DNA of 64,000 bases from Pseudoclavibacter endophyticus (GTDB lineage Bacteria; Actinomycetota; Actinomycetes; Actinomycetales; Microbacteriaceae). Location: contig NZ_WBJY01000001.1 in assembly GCF_008831085.1 (NCBI RefSeq), forward strand, positions 1 through 64,000, in the 5' to 3' direction. Positions within the stretch are counted from its first letter, which is position 1. Each line of letters opens with the position of its first letter. Shown here piece by piece: positions 8,107 to 16,036 of this stretch. A model generated the notes under the pieces. That model was not told where the DNA came from, made no database searches, and saw nothing but the letters and a program-made list of their open reading frames with translations. A program made the position numbers and the translations under genes.

Positions 8107-9992
8107 GACCTTCCCAGGGTGTCTCTCTCGGTGATCGGTATCAGCTCAACTCCCGCATCGCGATCGGGGGGATGGGTGAGGTCTGGGACGCGACCGATCA
8201 GGTGATCGGGCGCACCGTCGCCATCAAGATCCTCAAAGACGAATACATGGGCGACCCCGGCTTCCTCGAGCGTTTCCGCGCCGAGGCCCGTCACGCGGCG
8301 CTCGTCAACCACGAGGGCATCGCCAACGTCTATGACTACGGCGAGGACAACGGCTCCGCCTATCTCGTCATGGAACTCGTTCCGGGCGAGGCGCTCTCGA
8401 ACATCCTCGAACGCGAACGAGTGCTGCCGGCGGCCCAGGTGATGGACATCGTCGCGCAGACGGCGTCGGCCCTCCACGCCGCGCACGGCGCCGGCCTCGT
8501 GCACCGCGACATCAAGCCGGGAAACCTCCTCATCACGCCCGACGGCCGCGTGAAGATCACCGACTTCGGCATCGCCCGCATTGCGGATCAGGTGCCGCTG
8601 ACGGCGACCGGTCAGGTGATGGGCACCGTGCAGTACCTGTCGCCCGAGCAGGCCTCGGGCCATGCCGCCTCGCCGTCGACCGACATCTACTCGCTCGGCA
8701 TCGTCGCGTACGAGTCGCTCGCCGGGCGGCGCCCGTTCACGGGCGAGTCGCAGGTGGCGATCGCAATGGCGCACATCAACGACGCGCCGCCGCCCCTGCC
8801 GGTGACGGTTCCCGAACCGGTCCGCAATCTCGTGTTCAACGCTCTCGAGAAGGAGCCGAACTCGCGCCCCACGACGGCCGAGGCACTGGGGCGCGCTGCA
8901 CGCGCCCTCCGTGACGGCGACACGCGCCGTGCCGCCACCTTCGTGCCCGCGATCCTCGGCGACCGTCCCGCAGGCCCTGCGACGGCACCCCTCGACCGCA
9001 CCGCGGTGCAGGGCCAGGTCGCCGACGGGCGAACGACCGTGTTCGGCACGGCCGCCGGAGCGGCGGCCGGTGCCGCCGCGGGTGCCGGGCAGTCCGACGG
9101 GGATGCGACGCGCGTCATGGGGCCCGGCGATCAGTCGACCGGGCGGTACGGCGGCGATCTCAACTCCCTGCTCGCCATCGACGAGCCCGGTGGGGATGAC
9201 CAGGAGGGCACGCTCGTCGCGCAGCCCGATGACGCCGAGCCCCGGAAGCGGCCATCGGTCTGGCTCTGGGTGCTCATCGGCGTCGTGGTCCTCCTCCTCA
9301 TCGCGGTCACGTTCCTCGGCATCCAGCTGTTCAACACCAATTCGGCCGAGGACGCGACCCCGACACCGACGGCGACCACGACCGCCACGACCACGCAGAC
9401 GACCACGCAGACCGCGTCGCCGACGGCGACGACCGTGGCGGTCAACGCGGGCGACTTCGTCGGCCTGCCGTACGACGAGGCGGCGGCGGCCGTGCAAGCC
9501 CTCGGCCTGACGCCGGAACGCGTCGATGGCCAGTCGGCCCCGAGCCAGGGCGAGGTCGGCACGGTGCAGAGCGTCAACCCGACGGGCAACGTTCCCATCG
9601 GTTCCACCGTGCAATTGACCGTCTACACCGACATCGCAGACCCGACCACCCCGACCGATACGCCCGCCATCACCGTCAACGGCTCGGGCACGCAGGCCAC
9701 GGCGAACTGGACCTATCAGGCCAACAGTTGCCCCGCGGGTCAGTCGTTCGAGGGCTATGAGGTGCAGGTGTCGGGCGGCTCCGTGCAGGGTGGCGGCCGC
9801 CCTGGCACGAACTCGGTCACCATCGCGATCGACGAGGGGGCAACGGAGGTCACGCTCGCCTACCAGTACTTCTGCGGCGGCACGGCATCGGGCTACTCGC
9901 CGACCGGCACCGCCTCGGTCGCGCAGTTGCCACCGGACAACGGCGACGACGGCACGGAGACGGACGCACCCCCGGAGGGCATCGGCGACTGA
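8103..9992 (+). CDS. pknA: PknA-type Ser/Thr protein kinase with one PASTA repeat and a C-terminal beta domain
   Basis: A 629-residue transmembrane kinase. Kinase domain about 12-270: glycine loop 'AIGGMGEVW', ATP lysine K42, catalytic loop 'HRDIKPGN' with D136, and metal-binding 'DFG' at 154-156. A long Ala/Gly/Asp linker precedes one membrane helix (about 386-408). Outside is a Thr/Pro/Ala-rich segment, one PASTA repeat (about 451-510, '[20 protein letters not shown]'), and a final region (about 525-615) with Fn3-like beta character. Mycobacterial PknA has no PASTA repeat, so the extracellular part is a departure from that model. It overlaps pbpA by 4 bases. Confidence 0.9.
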   Translation: MRPSQGVSLGDRYQLNSRIAIGGMGEVWDATDQVIGRTVAIKILKDEYMGDPGFLERFRAEARHAALVNHEGIANVYDYGEDNGSAYLVMELVPGEALSNILERERVLPAAQVMDIVAQTASALHAAHGAGLVHRDIKPGNLLITPDGRVKITDFGIARIADQVPLTATGQVMGTVQYLSPEQASGHAASPSTDIYSLGIVAYESLAGRRPFTGESQVAIAMAHINDAPPPLPVTVPEPVRNLVFNALEKEPNSRPTTAEALGRAARALRDGDTRRAATFVPAILGDRPAGPATAPLDRTAVQGQVADGRTTVFGTAAGAAAGAAAGAGQSDGDATRVMGPGDQSTGRYGGDLNSLLAIDEPGGDDQEGTLVAQPDDAEPRKRPSVWLWVLIGVVVLLLIAVTFLGIQLFNTNSAEDATPTPTATTTATTTQTTTQTASPTATTVAVNAGDFVGLPYDEAAAAVQALGLTPERVDGQSAPSQGEVGTVQSVNPTGNVPIGSTVQLTVYTDIADPTTPTDTPAITVNGSGTQATANWTYQANSCPAGQSFEGYEVQVSGGSVQGGGRPGTNSVTIAIDEGATEVTLAYQYFCGGTASGYSPTGTASVAQLPPDNGDDGTETDAPPEGIGD

Positions 9993-10070
9993 GCGCTCCT
10001 GCGCGGACGCGACCTCGCATCCGTATCGCTCGATTCGGTTACGAAGCGGACGTCTCCGTGCGACTGACGA

Positions 10071-10101
10071 TGTCGCTGCGGTTACCATCGATCCCTATAG
10101 T
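10071..10101 (+). promoter_or_regulatory. probable pknB promoter
   Basis: In the 154-base gap between pknA and pknB there is a good -10 (TATAGT, 10096-10101) with a poor -35 (TGTCGC, 10071-10076) 19 bases upstream. The gap is unusual for this otherwise overlapping operon, so a separate pknB promoter is plausible. Confidence 0.4.
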
Positions 10102-10146
10102 GCGCCGGCGTGCCATACGAGCCGATGCAAGTGAGGAGTGCAGTAC

Positions 10147-11898
10147 GTGATTCAGGGCGAACGCACCCTCGCCGGTCGCTACGAGATCGGTCGTCGGATC
10201 GGTCGCGGCGGCATGGCCGAGGTCTATCTCGGCCTCGACGAGCGGTTGGGACGCCGCGTGGCCGTCAAGCTTTTGAACACGCAACTGTCCGGGGAACCCG
10301 ACTTCCGCTTCCGTTTCCGCGCTGAGGCGCAGGCCGCGGCACGGATGACGCACCCGACGATCGTGCGAGTCTTCGACGCTGGCGAGGACACGTTCGTCCG
10401 AGCCGACGGCCACGAGCTCATCGTGCCGTACATCGTGATGGAGTACGTCGAAGGCGACCAGCTGCGCGACCTCATGCTGGATGCGCCACTGGCGAACGAC
10501 AAGATCGCCAGCTACATGTCCGGCATCCTCACCGCCCTCGAGTACTCGCACCGCGCCGGCGTGGTGCACCGCGACATCAAGCCGGGCAACATCAAAGTCA
10601 CGCCCGACGGCACCGTGAAGGTCATGGACTTCGGCATCGCCCGCGCCATCTCCGACACAGCCGGCACGATCGCGCAGACCACGGCCATTCTCGGAACCGC
10701 CTCGTACTTCTCGCCGGAGCAGGCGCGAGGCGAGAACGTCGACGGCCGAAGCGACCTGTATTCGGCAGGCATCGTCCTCTACGAGATGTTGACGGGCCAG
10801 GTGCCGTTCCAAGGCGATTCGGCGGTCGCGGTCGCCTATCAGCACGTCACCGAGCGCCCTGTTCCGCCGAGCGAGCTCAATCCGAACGTCTCTCCAGCCA
10901 TGGATGCCGTGGTGCTTCGCGCGCTCGCGAAGAGCCCCGACGACCGCTTCCAGTCGGCGAGCGAGTTCCGACGGGATCTCGAGCTCGCGGTGCAGGGCAT
11001 CATGCCCGCCTTCGGGGTCGAGGCGGACGAGACTGAGGACACGCAGCTGTTCGGTCCCGCGCCGACGGCCGTCGCGCAGACCGAGTCGGCGTTCGCGGCG
11101 CTCTCGGAGAACGACGAGCGCGCTCCGACGGTGCAGCGTCGCCCTCCGGCCATGTGGATCTGGGGAGCGGCCGCCCTCATACTCGCCATCGTCGCTGCCG
11201 TGATCTTCTGGGTGGCGACGCTCCCGAGGGAGTCGCAGCTTCCGCAGGCGGGGGTCGAGATCCCCGATGTCGTCGGCGCGACGTGGGAGGAGGCCGATGC
11301 CGAGCTCACGGAGCTGCAGCTCGTTCCCTCTCGCGAGACGGCCACGAGCGACGAGGTCCCGGCTGGCATCGTCATGTCGCTTTCGCCCGACGTCGGACTC
11401 ACGGTGCCCGTGGGCCAGGTCGTGACGGTGACGGTGTCGGCTGGCCCCTCCTCCGTCGAGCTTCCGAACATCAACGGTATGACCGTCGAGCAGGCGACGT
11501 CGGTCCTCGAGGGCGAGGGGCTCGCCCTCGGCACCGTGACCACCGAGAACTCGCCATCGGCGCCCCAGGGAACCATCATCCGCAGCGAGCCCGTGGCGGG
11601 GTCGCAGGTAGGGCCGGACTCGACCGTCGACGTCGTCGTCTCGTCGGGGCTCGTCGAGCTGCCCGACCTGGTCGGCACGGGGCTCGAGGAGGCCACCTCG
11701 ACCCTGCAATCGCTCGGCCTTCGGGGCATCGTCGAGTCAGACCCGAACTGTCCGGCGGAGGAGGGTGATCCCATCGTCAGCATGTCGCTCGCGGCCGGCC
11801 CGGTCGAGCAGCACTCCGACGTGACGATCACCTATTGCACGGGTTCGGCCGAGAACCCGGCGCCGACGCCGACGCCCACCGACTCGCCCGCACCCTGA
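10147..11898 (+). CDS. pknB: PknB, PASTA-domain Ser/Thr protein kinase
   Basis: A 583-residue receptor kinase that senses peptidoglycan fragments or lipid II and controls cell-wall synthesis and division. The kinase domain (about 8-275) has 'RIGRGGMAEVY', ATP lysine K41, 'HRDIKPGN' with D143, and 'DFG' at 161-163; the activation loop carries several Thr. One membrane helix (about 336-358) is followed by three extracellular PASTA repeats (about 370-435, 436-503, 504-567), one fewer than mycobacterial PknB, and a Pro/Thr tail. The GTG at 10147 is preferred over the GTG at 10138 because AGGAG (10134-10138) sits 8 bases before the former and overlaps the latter. Confidence 0.92.
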   Translation: MIQGERTLAGRYEIGRRIGRGGMAEVYLGLDERLGRRVAVKLLNTQLSGEPDFRFRFRAEAQAAARMTHPTIVRVFDAGEDTFVRADGHELIVPYIVMEYVEGDQLRDLMLDAPLANDKIASYMSGILTALEYSHRAGVVHRDIKPGNIKVTPDGTVKVMDFGIARAISDTAGTIAQTTAILGTASYFSPEQARGENVDGRSDLYSAGIVLYEMLTGQVPFQGDSAVAVAYQHVTERPVPPSELNPNVSPAMDAVVLRALAKSPDDRFQSASEFRRDLELAVQGIMPAFGVEADETEDTQLFGPAPTAVAQTESAFAALSENDERAPTVQRRPPAMWIWGAAALILAIVAAVIFWVATLPRESQLPQAGVEIPDVVGATWEEADAELTELQLVPSRETATSDEVPAGIVMSLSPDVGLTVPVGQVVTVTVSAGPSSVELPNINGMTVEQATSVLEGEGLALGTVTTENSPSAPQGTIIRSEPVAGSQVGPDSTVDVVVSSGLVELPDLVGTGLEEATSTLQSLGLRGIVESDPNCPAEEGDPIVSMSLAAGPVEQHSDVTITYCTGSAENPAPTPTPTDSPAP

Positions 11899-11973
11899 GG
11901 GCGACCGGGTCCGCCCTCGAACGTCGCGTCCAGCGGCTCCGCGGCGGCGCGTGGAGAGGCGCCCGCGTGAAGA

Positions 11974-11986
11974 TAGACTGTCCGCC
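11974..11986 (+). promoter_or_regulatory. leaderless -10 element of crgA
   Basis: TAGACT (11974-11979) fits the actinobacterial TANNNT -10 and lies 7 bases before the ATG of crgA, which has no ribosome binding site close upstream. Transcription would begin at or next to the start codon. No clear -35 is seen. Confidence 0.5.
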
Positions 11987-12922
11987 ATGCCTGCTGAGAC
12001 GCCCGCCCGCAAGGGTCGTGACGAGCGCGACGACGAGATCGACGCCATCGACCCCACGGAGACCGAAGACCTCGACGACATCGACCCCGAGGACGACGGC
12101 ACGGCCGGCGAGGACGTGACGGACGACGACGACCTCGAGGACGACGAGTTTGAGGACGACGACCTCGACGACGACGCTGAGGACGACGACCTTGAGGACG
12201 ACGAGGAACTCGACGACGACGAGATCGACGAAGACGACGACCTCGACGATGACGGTCTCGACGATGACGGTCTCGACGACGACGACGACCTCGACCAGGA
12301 TGACCTAGAGGACGAGGAACTCGACGATGACGACCTCGACGACGAGCGGGACGACGACAGCGACGTCCGCGAGCCCGTCACCAGCCCCCGAGGCGGGCGC
12401 TCGTCGAAACGGGGCGGCACGTCGACGACTCGCTCTGACGGGCGAGCCTCGGCCGGGAAGCGGTCCTCCGCTGCGAAGAAGCGTTCTGGCGGCCGCAAGC
12501 TGAGCGCAGCCGAGCAGCGTGCCGCCGACCGCGCCGCGTTGAAGGAGCAACGGCGTCAGGAGCGGTTGGCGAAGAAGGGCGCCGCGAACGCCCCCAAGGG
12601 CGAGGCCGCGAAGAAGGCGGAGCGCACCAAGACGCCGTCCGGTTCGCGCAAGCACACATCTTCGGCCGCTTCCGCTGCGGCGGCCGCTGCCGCCGCAGCC
12701 GAGAAGCAGCGCCGTCGCCGCCCGGCGCGCCCGGAAGGCGCGAACCCCGTGTGGTTCAAGCCGCTGATGTTCGGCTTCCTCGCCATCGGGTTCCTCTGGA
12801 TCATCGTCTACTACCTGTCGAGCGGGCGATTCCCCATCGCCGAGCTCGGGTCGTGGAACATCCTCGTTGGCTTCGGCATCGCCTTCGTCGGCTTCCTGAT
12901 GACGACGAACTGGAAGTCGTAG
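11987..12922 (+). CDS. crgA: CrgA cell-division protein with giant acidic N-terminal extension
   Basis: The last 60 residues are a typical CrgA: 'NPVWFKPLMFGFLAIGFLWI' (TM1 about 257-277), a short extracytoplasmic loop, and TM2 (about 289-307) ending 'TTNWKS'. CrgA joins FtsZ, FtsQ and PBPs at the septum and is normally about 90 residues. Here 311 residues are encoded: positions about 11-127 are almost pure Asp/Glu/Leu in repeats of the type 'DDDDLDD', positions about 135-248 are a basic Lys/Arg/Ala/Ser linker that includes a nine-Ala run, and only then comes the CrgA core. The ATG at 11987 is chosen over an in-frame GTG at 11951 because of the leaderless -10 just upstream. The acidic block is encoded by a GAC/GAG-rich tract (12017-12367) prone to length change. 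Confidence 0.9.
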   Translation: MPAETPARKGRDERDDEIDAIDPTETEDLDDIDPEDDGTAGEDVTDDDDLEDDEFEDDDLDDDAEDDDLEDDEELDDDEIDEDDDLDDDGLDDDGLDDDDDLDQDDLEDEELDDDDLDDERDDDSDVREPVTSPRGGRSSKRGGTSTTRSDGRASAGKRSSAAKKRSGGRKLSAAEQRAADRAALKEQRRQERLAKKGAANAPKGEAAKKAERTKTPSGSRKHTSSAASAAAAAAAAAEKQRRRRPARPEGANPVWFKPLMFGFLAIGFLWIIVYYLSSGRFPIAELGSWNILVGFGIAFVGFLMTTNWKS

Positions 12923-12947
12923 CGGCACTACGTCACGCACACGCACC

Positions 12948-12990
12948 AACGAGGGGGCGCATCCGACACGGATGCGCCCCCTCGTTCGTT
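12948..12990. terminator. strong bidirectional terminator hairpin
   Basis: An 18-bp perfect stem (12948-12965 with 12969-12986) closes a 3-base loop and is followed by CGTTT. It lies between crgA on the plus strand and the convergent rhomboid gene on the minus strand, and could serve both. Confidence 0.85.
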
Positions 12991-13026
12991 TCCGCCGCGG
13001 GTGTCGCCCGGGGCCGCGGCCCGGAG

Positions 13027-13035
13027 TTGTCCACA
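13027..13035 (+). promoter_or_regulatory. isolated DnaA box
   Basis: TTGTCCACA matches the actinobacterial DnaA box exactly, although oriC is about 40 kb away. A similar TTGCTCACA follows at 13039-13047. It directly precedes a run of overlapping palindromes. Confidence 0.55.
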
Positions 13036-13050
13036 GGGTTGCTCACAGGT

Positions 13051-13080
13051 GTGTAATTACACGCGTGTGATCACCGGTGA
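13051..13080. repeat. four overlapping perfect palindromes, probable operator
   Basis: Within 30 bases there are four perfect palindromes that share ends: GTGTAATTACAC (13051-13062), ACACGCGTGT (13059-13068), GTGATCAC (13067-13074) and TCACCGGTGA (13071-13080). The site lies between the crgA terminator and the 3' end of the rhomboid gene, not in an evident promoter. The binding factor is unknown. Confidence 0.6.
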
Positions 13081-13129
13081 AGCGCACGATGACGCTCCTC
13101 GTGGCGACGCCCGCTTGTGCGGGCGCCGT

Positions 13130-14044
13130 TCAGCCTCCCGCCACGGCCGTGCTCACGCCGATCGTGTTGGCCCAGAGCAGGCACGCGCCGAAGAGCGCGA
13201 GCGCCAGCACGCCAACGAGTACGGCACCGGAGGCCGGAGGCCGTTTGCGGCCGTCCGTCGATACCGCCCGCGGGCCCCGTACGTCGCGGCTGACCAGCCA
13301 CCCCGCGAGGAGACCGACCAACAGGCCGCCGATGTGTGCCTGCCATGAGACGCCGGGGTTGATAAACCCCATGACGACGTTGATGCCGACGAGCACCAGC
13401 AGCGAGGTGGTGTTCATCCGCGCCTGCCGCATCACCACGAAGTATGCGCCGAACAGGCCGAAGACGGCACCGGATGCTCCGATCACCGACCCTGTGGGGG
13501 TCGCGATGACGACGGCGAGGGATCCGCCGAGCGCCGCCGCAACCCACACGAGGCCGAACCGCAGACGCCCATAGAGCGGCTCCAGCACGCGCCCGAAAAG
13601 CCAGAGCGTGACCATGTTGAACAGCACGTGCCATATGCCACCGTGCACGAGGGTGACGGTCAGCGCTCGCCATGGCTCGAACCGATCGCCGTCGACCCAG
13701 AGGGTGACGGGATTGAACAGCAGCAGATTGGTGACGAATCCGCCGGTCACGAACTGCACGGCGTACACGAGCAACGTGACGGCGATGATCGAGTACGTCA
13801 CGACCGGCCGGCCGAGCGCCGCGGCGCGGCTGAGGCGTGTGCCGAGGCCGGGCCGTGAACCCTTGTGGGCACGTTTCGCCTCGGCCACGCAGCCAGGGCA
13901 GATCACCCCGACCGGCGCCGGCGTCTGGCAGTCGCCGCAGATCGTCTTGCCGCAGCGCTGGCACAGGACGAAGCTCTGCCGATCCGGGTGCCGGTAACAG
14001 GAATTGTCGGCACGCTGCTCAGCGCGCTGACCATAGTCGGGCAC
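13130..14044 (-). CDS. rhomboid family intramembrane serine protease with N-terminal zinc-binding motif
   Basis: A 304-residue membrane protease. The first 55 residues carry a B-box-like zinc site (C16, H19, C28, C31, C36, C39, C49, C52). Six or seven membrane helices follow, with the rhomboid dyad: S191 in 'GASGA' and H237 in 'AHIGG', plus 'HGGIWHVLFNM' in helix 2. It cleaves membrane-protein substrates within the bilayer; the substrate is unknown. The GTG at 14044 is chosen because it begins 8 bases after the cyclophilin stop and just before the Cys cluster; a longer upstream frame is only the overlap with the cyclophilin gene. It is probably co-transcribed with and coupled to that gene. 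Confidence 0.9.
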   Translation of the reverse strand: MPDYGQRAEQRADNSCYRHPDRQSFVLCQRCGKTICGDCQTPAPVGVICPGCVAEAKRAHKGSRPGLGTRLSRAAALGRPVVTYSIIAVTLLVYAVQFVTGGFVTNLLLFNPVTLWVDGDRFEPWRALTVTLVHGGIWHVLFNMVTLWLFGRVLEPLYGRLRFGLVWVAAALGGSLAVVIATPTGSVIGASGAVFGLFGAYFVVMRQARMNTTSLLVLVGINVVMGFINPGVSWQAHIGGLLVGLLAGWLVSRDVRGPRAVSTDGRKRPPASGAVLVGVLALALFGACLLWANTIGVSTAVAGG

Positions 14045-14052
14045 GGTCGGGA

Positions 14053-14601
14053 TCAGCCCTGGGCGACAGGCTCGATCGTGAAGCTCTGGATCACGACGTC
14101 GTTCAGGGGACGGTCGCGCGGGTCGGTCTCGACCCGTCCGAGCTTGTCGACGACCTGCTGCGAAGCGGGGTCGGTGACCTTGCCGAAGATGGTGTGCTTG
14201 CCCTGCAGCCATGTCGTCGGACCGGTCGTGATGAAGAACTGCGAGCCGTTGGTGCCCTGACCGCCGCGCTTGCCGGCGTTCGCCATCGCGAGCATGTAAG
14301 GATCCTGGAACGTGAGCTCCGGGTGGATCTCGTCGTCGAAGGTGAAGCCGGGACCGCCAGCGCCCGTCCCGGTGCGGTCGCCACCCTGAATCATGAAGTC
14401 GGGAATGATGCGGTGGAACGCGACGCCGTCGTAGTACGGGTCGTTGCGCTTCTCACCCGTCTCGGGGTCGACCCACTCGAGCTCCCCCGTAGCGAGGCCC
14501 GTGATGACCTTGACGGTCTTCGGGGCGTGGTTGCCGTAGAGCTCGATCGTGATGGGGCCGACGTTCGTCGTGATGGTCGCGATTGCGGTAGCAAGAGACA
14601 T
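14053..14601 (-). CDS. ppiA: cyclophilin-type peptidyl-prolyl cis-trans isomerase
   Basis: A 182-residue cytoplasmic cyclophilin that catalyses proline isomerisation. Active-site segments are clear: 'AFHRIIPDFMIQGGD', 'MANAGKRGGQGTNGSQFFIT' and 'HTIFGKV'. The ATG at 14601 has GGAAGGAT upstream and begins the conserved 'TITTNVGPITIELY' strand; an upstream in-frame extension lacks similarity. Its place near crgA and the rhomboid gene matches ppiA near the origin in other actinobacteria. There is no signal peptide. Confidence 0.94.
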   Translation of the reverse strand: MSLATAIATITTNVGPITIELYGNHAPKTVKVITGLATGELEWVDPETGEKRNDPYYDGVAFHRIIPDFMIQGGDRTGTGAGGPGFTFDDEIHPELTFQDPYMLAMANAGKRGGQGTNGSQFFITTGPTTWLQGKHTIFGKVTDPASQQVVDKLGRVETDPRDRPLNDVVIQSFTIEPVAQG

Positions 14602-14790
14602 GCGGCAATCCTTCCACGATGAGCACGCGCGGCGGCTCATGCACCCAAATGCCCCGGCGAGTGTTCGCGCCGCGCACAATTTCCCGGCGTTCGAGCGTCG
14701 CATCCTGCAACGGATGCGGGGAATTCAGGTTGGCGCCCGGTCGCGCGTGCCAAGATTGACGTAGACCTGATCACAGTTATGGAGGCACGC

Positions 14791-15444
14791 ATGGCCCTCT
14801 CGAAGAAGAACCAGCGCCAGTTGAAGCGCCTGCGAAAGCACGCAAGCTCGCTGTGGGCCGAGCAGCAGGCGGTTCTCGAGCACGCCCGCGAGCTGCGGTC
14901 GGAGGCAGGCGACAATGCCAAGCGGCTGCGCGACACCGAGCTCCTCCCCTACCTGCAGGGCGAGTACAACGCTCGGGTTCGCCCGAACGTCGACCGAGGC
15001 CTCGGCATCGCTCGGGACGCGGCCGACGACGCTCGCGTGCGGTTCAACGGTCGTGTCGTTCCGGCCGCCGCCACCATCGGTGGCTCAATCGCCGGGACCT
15101 TCGCGAACCTCGCAAGCGAGAAGTCCGACTACAAGGGTGCGGCCAAGAAGGCCCGGGGTCTCTCGAAGACCCTGGACCGCCGAGCGAAGTCGGCGCTCAA
15201 GGAGTACGACAAGAAGTACAACAAGAAGGGCATCGGCGTCGGCGGCTGGTTCCTCATCGGCGCCGGCGTGGCGGCGGTCGCGGCCGTTGGCTACGCCCTC
15301 TGGCAGACCTTCCGCGCCGACGACGACCTCTGGATCGCCGACGAGGAGCTTGACGCGCCCGTGACGACGGTTTCACCGTCGTCGTCGACCTCGGGGGCGT
15401 CCGCGTCGGCACCGTCGACCGTCACACCGTCGACCTCAGACTAG
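14791..15444 (+). CDS. one-TM protein in the CwsA position, function unknown
   Basis: A 217-residue protein. Residues about 1-45 are basic and helical, the middle (about 45-140) is charged with predicted helices, residues about 150-172 form one membrane helix ('GIGVGGWFLIGAGVAAVAAV'), and the C-terminus is Asp/Ser/Thr-rich. The ATG at 14791 follows GGAGG with a 5-base spacer. It diverges from the cyclophilin gene, as cwsA does from ppiA in Mycobacterium, and has a similar layout (long cytoplasmic N-part, single TM near the C-end). I infer a cell-wall or division role by position only; there is no sequence proof that it is CwsA. Confidence 0.8.
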   Translation: MALSKKNQRQLKRLRKHASSLWAEQQAVLEHARELRSEAGDNAKRLRDTELLPYLQGEYNARVRPNVDRGLGIARDAADDARVRFNGRVVPAAATIGGSIAGTFANLASEKSDYKGAAKKARGLSKTLDRRAKSALKEYDKKYNKKGIGVGGWFLIGAGVAAVAAVGYALWQTFRADDDLWIADEELDAPVTTVSPSSSTSGASASAPSTVTPSTSD

Positions 15445-15466
15445 GGAACGACCCGAACCACTCCCT

Positions 15467-15516
15467 CGCGCGGGGACGGCGCACCGACACGGTGCGCCGT
15501 CCCCGCGCGTCTTTTG
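15467..15516 (+). terminator. rho-independent terminator
   Basis: A 20-bp perfect stem (15467-15486 with 15490-15509), a 3-base loop and a T-rich tail (TCTTTTGT) directly follow the CwsA-position gene. Confidence 0.9.
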
Positions 15517-16036
15517 TCCCACTGCTCGCTCACACGCACGCCTGGCGGCACGCCCGCCGCACGCGTCGCCACAGCCATCCCTGTCACGCCCGCCCGGTGT
15601 CTCCGTCTCCGACCGTGACATTCCTGAGAATTCTCTTCATGCTATGGTCGTGGACCGTTCGAGGATTCGGCCCGTGCAAAGTCGGGGAACCGCGCGCGGA
15701 CACCTGATCAGTGTCTTCGCCTTCCGGGCCATCCCGCTCCGCGCCTGACGGTGCCGCGTGGCGTGCCCGCAATCCGGGCACCCTCGGTCCGTCGCGCGAC
15801 CGCCGATCCGCTGACAATCAGGTCAGCGCCTGATCCCGGGCGGCCGCGCCATGGCGCGAGCGAATGTCGGTGGGCGAGCGACCGCGCGTGGCTGCCGCCT
15901 GGGTTGCCGTGCGGGTACTCCACGGCTTGCTTCTCCGCCCCCATCGATGCACCGAACGCCGGGATCCGGCGCGAGCGAGCATCCGGTTCGCCCCCGTGCC
16001 GCCGACAATTCGACGACGAGAGAGTGGAGAGCGAAC
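15517..16036. other. long intergenic leader of the symporter gene
   Basis: About 520 bases without a credible gene precede the sodium:solute symporter. Visible structures are the palindromes GAGAATTCTC (15626-15635) and CTGATCAG (15704-15711) and a small hairpin ATCAGG-6-CCTGAT (15817-15834). The two CTGAT-containing sites could be regulator sites. No known riboswitch consensus was recognised. Confidence 0.45.

Noticed and set aside
7221..10088. A 955-codon open frame on the minus strand opposite pbpA and pknA
   Set aside because: It is antisense to two clear overlapping core genes, is dominated by Arg/Gly/Ala as expected from the complement of GC-rich codons, and shows no domain.
12017..12367. 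A repetitive GAC/GAG tract that could be taken for a repeat array or CRISPR
   Set aside because: There are no constant repeats with unique spacers; it is an in-frame low-complexity coding tract of crgA. No CRISPR array is seen anywhere in the window.
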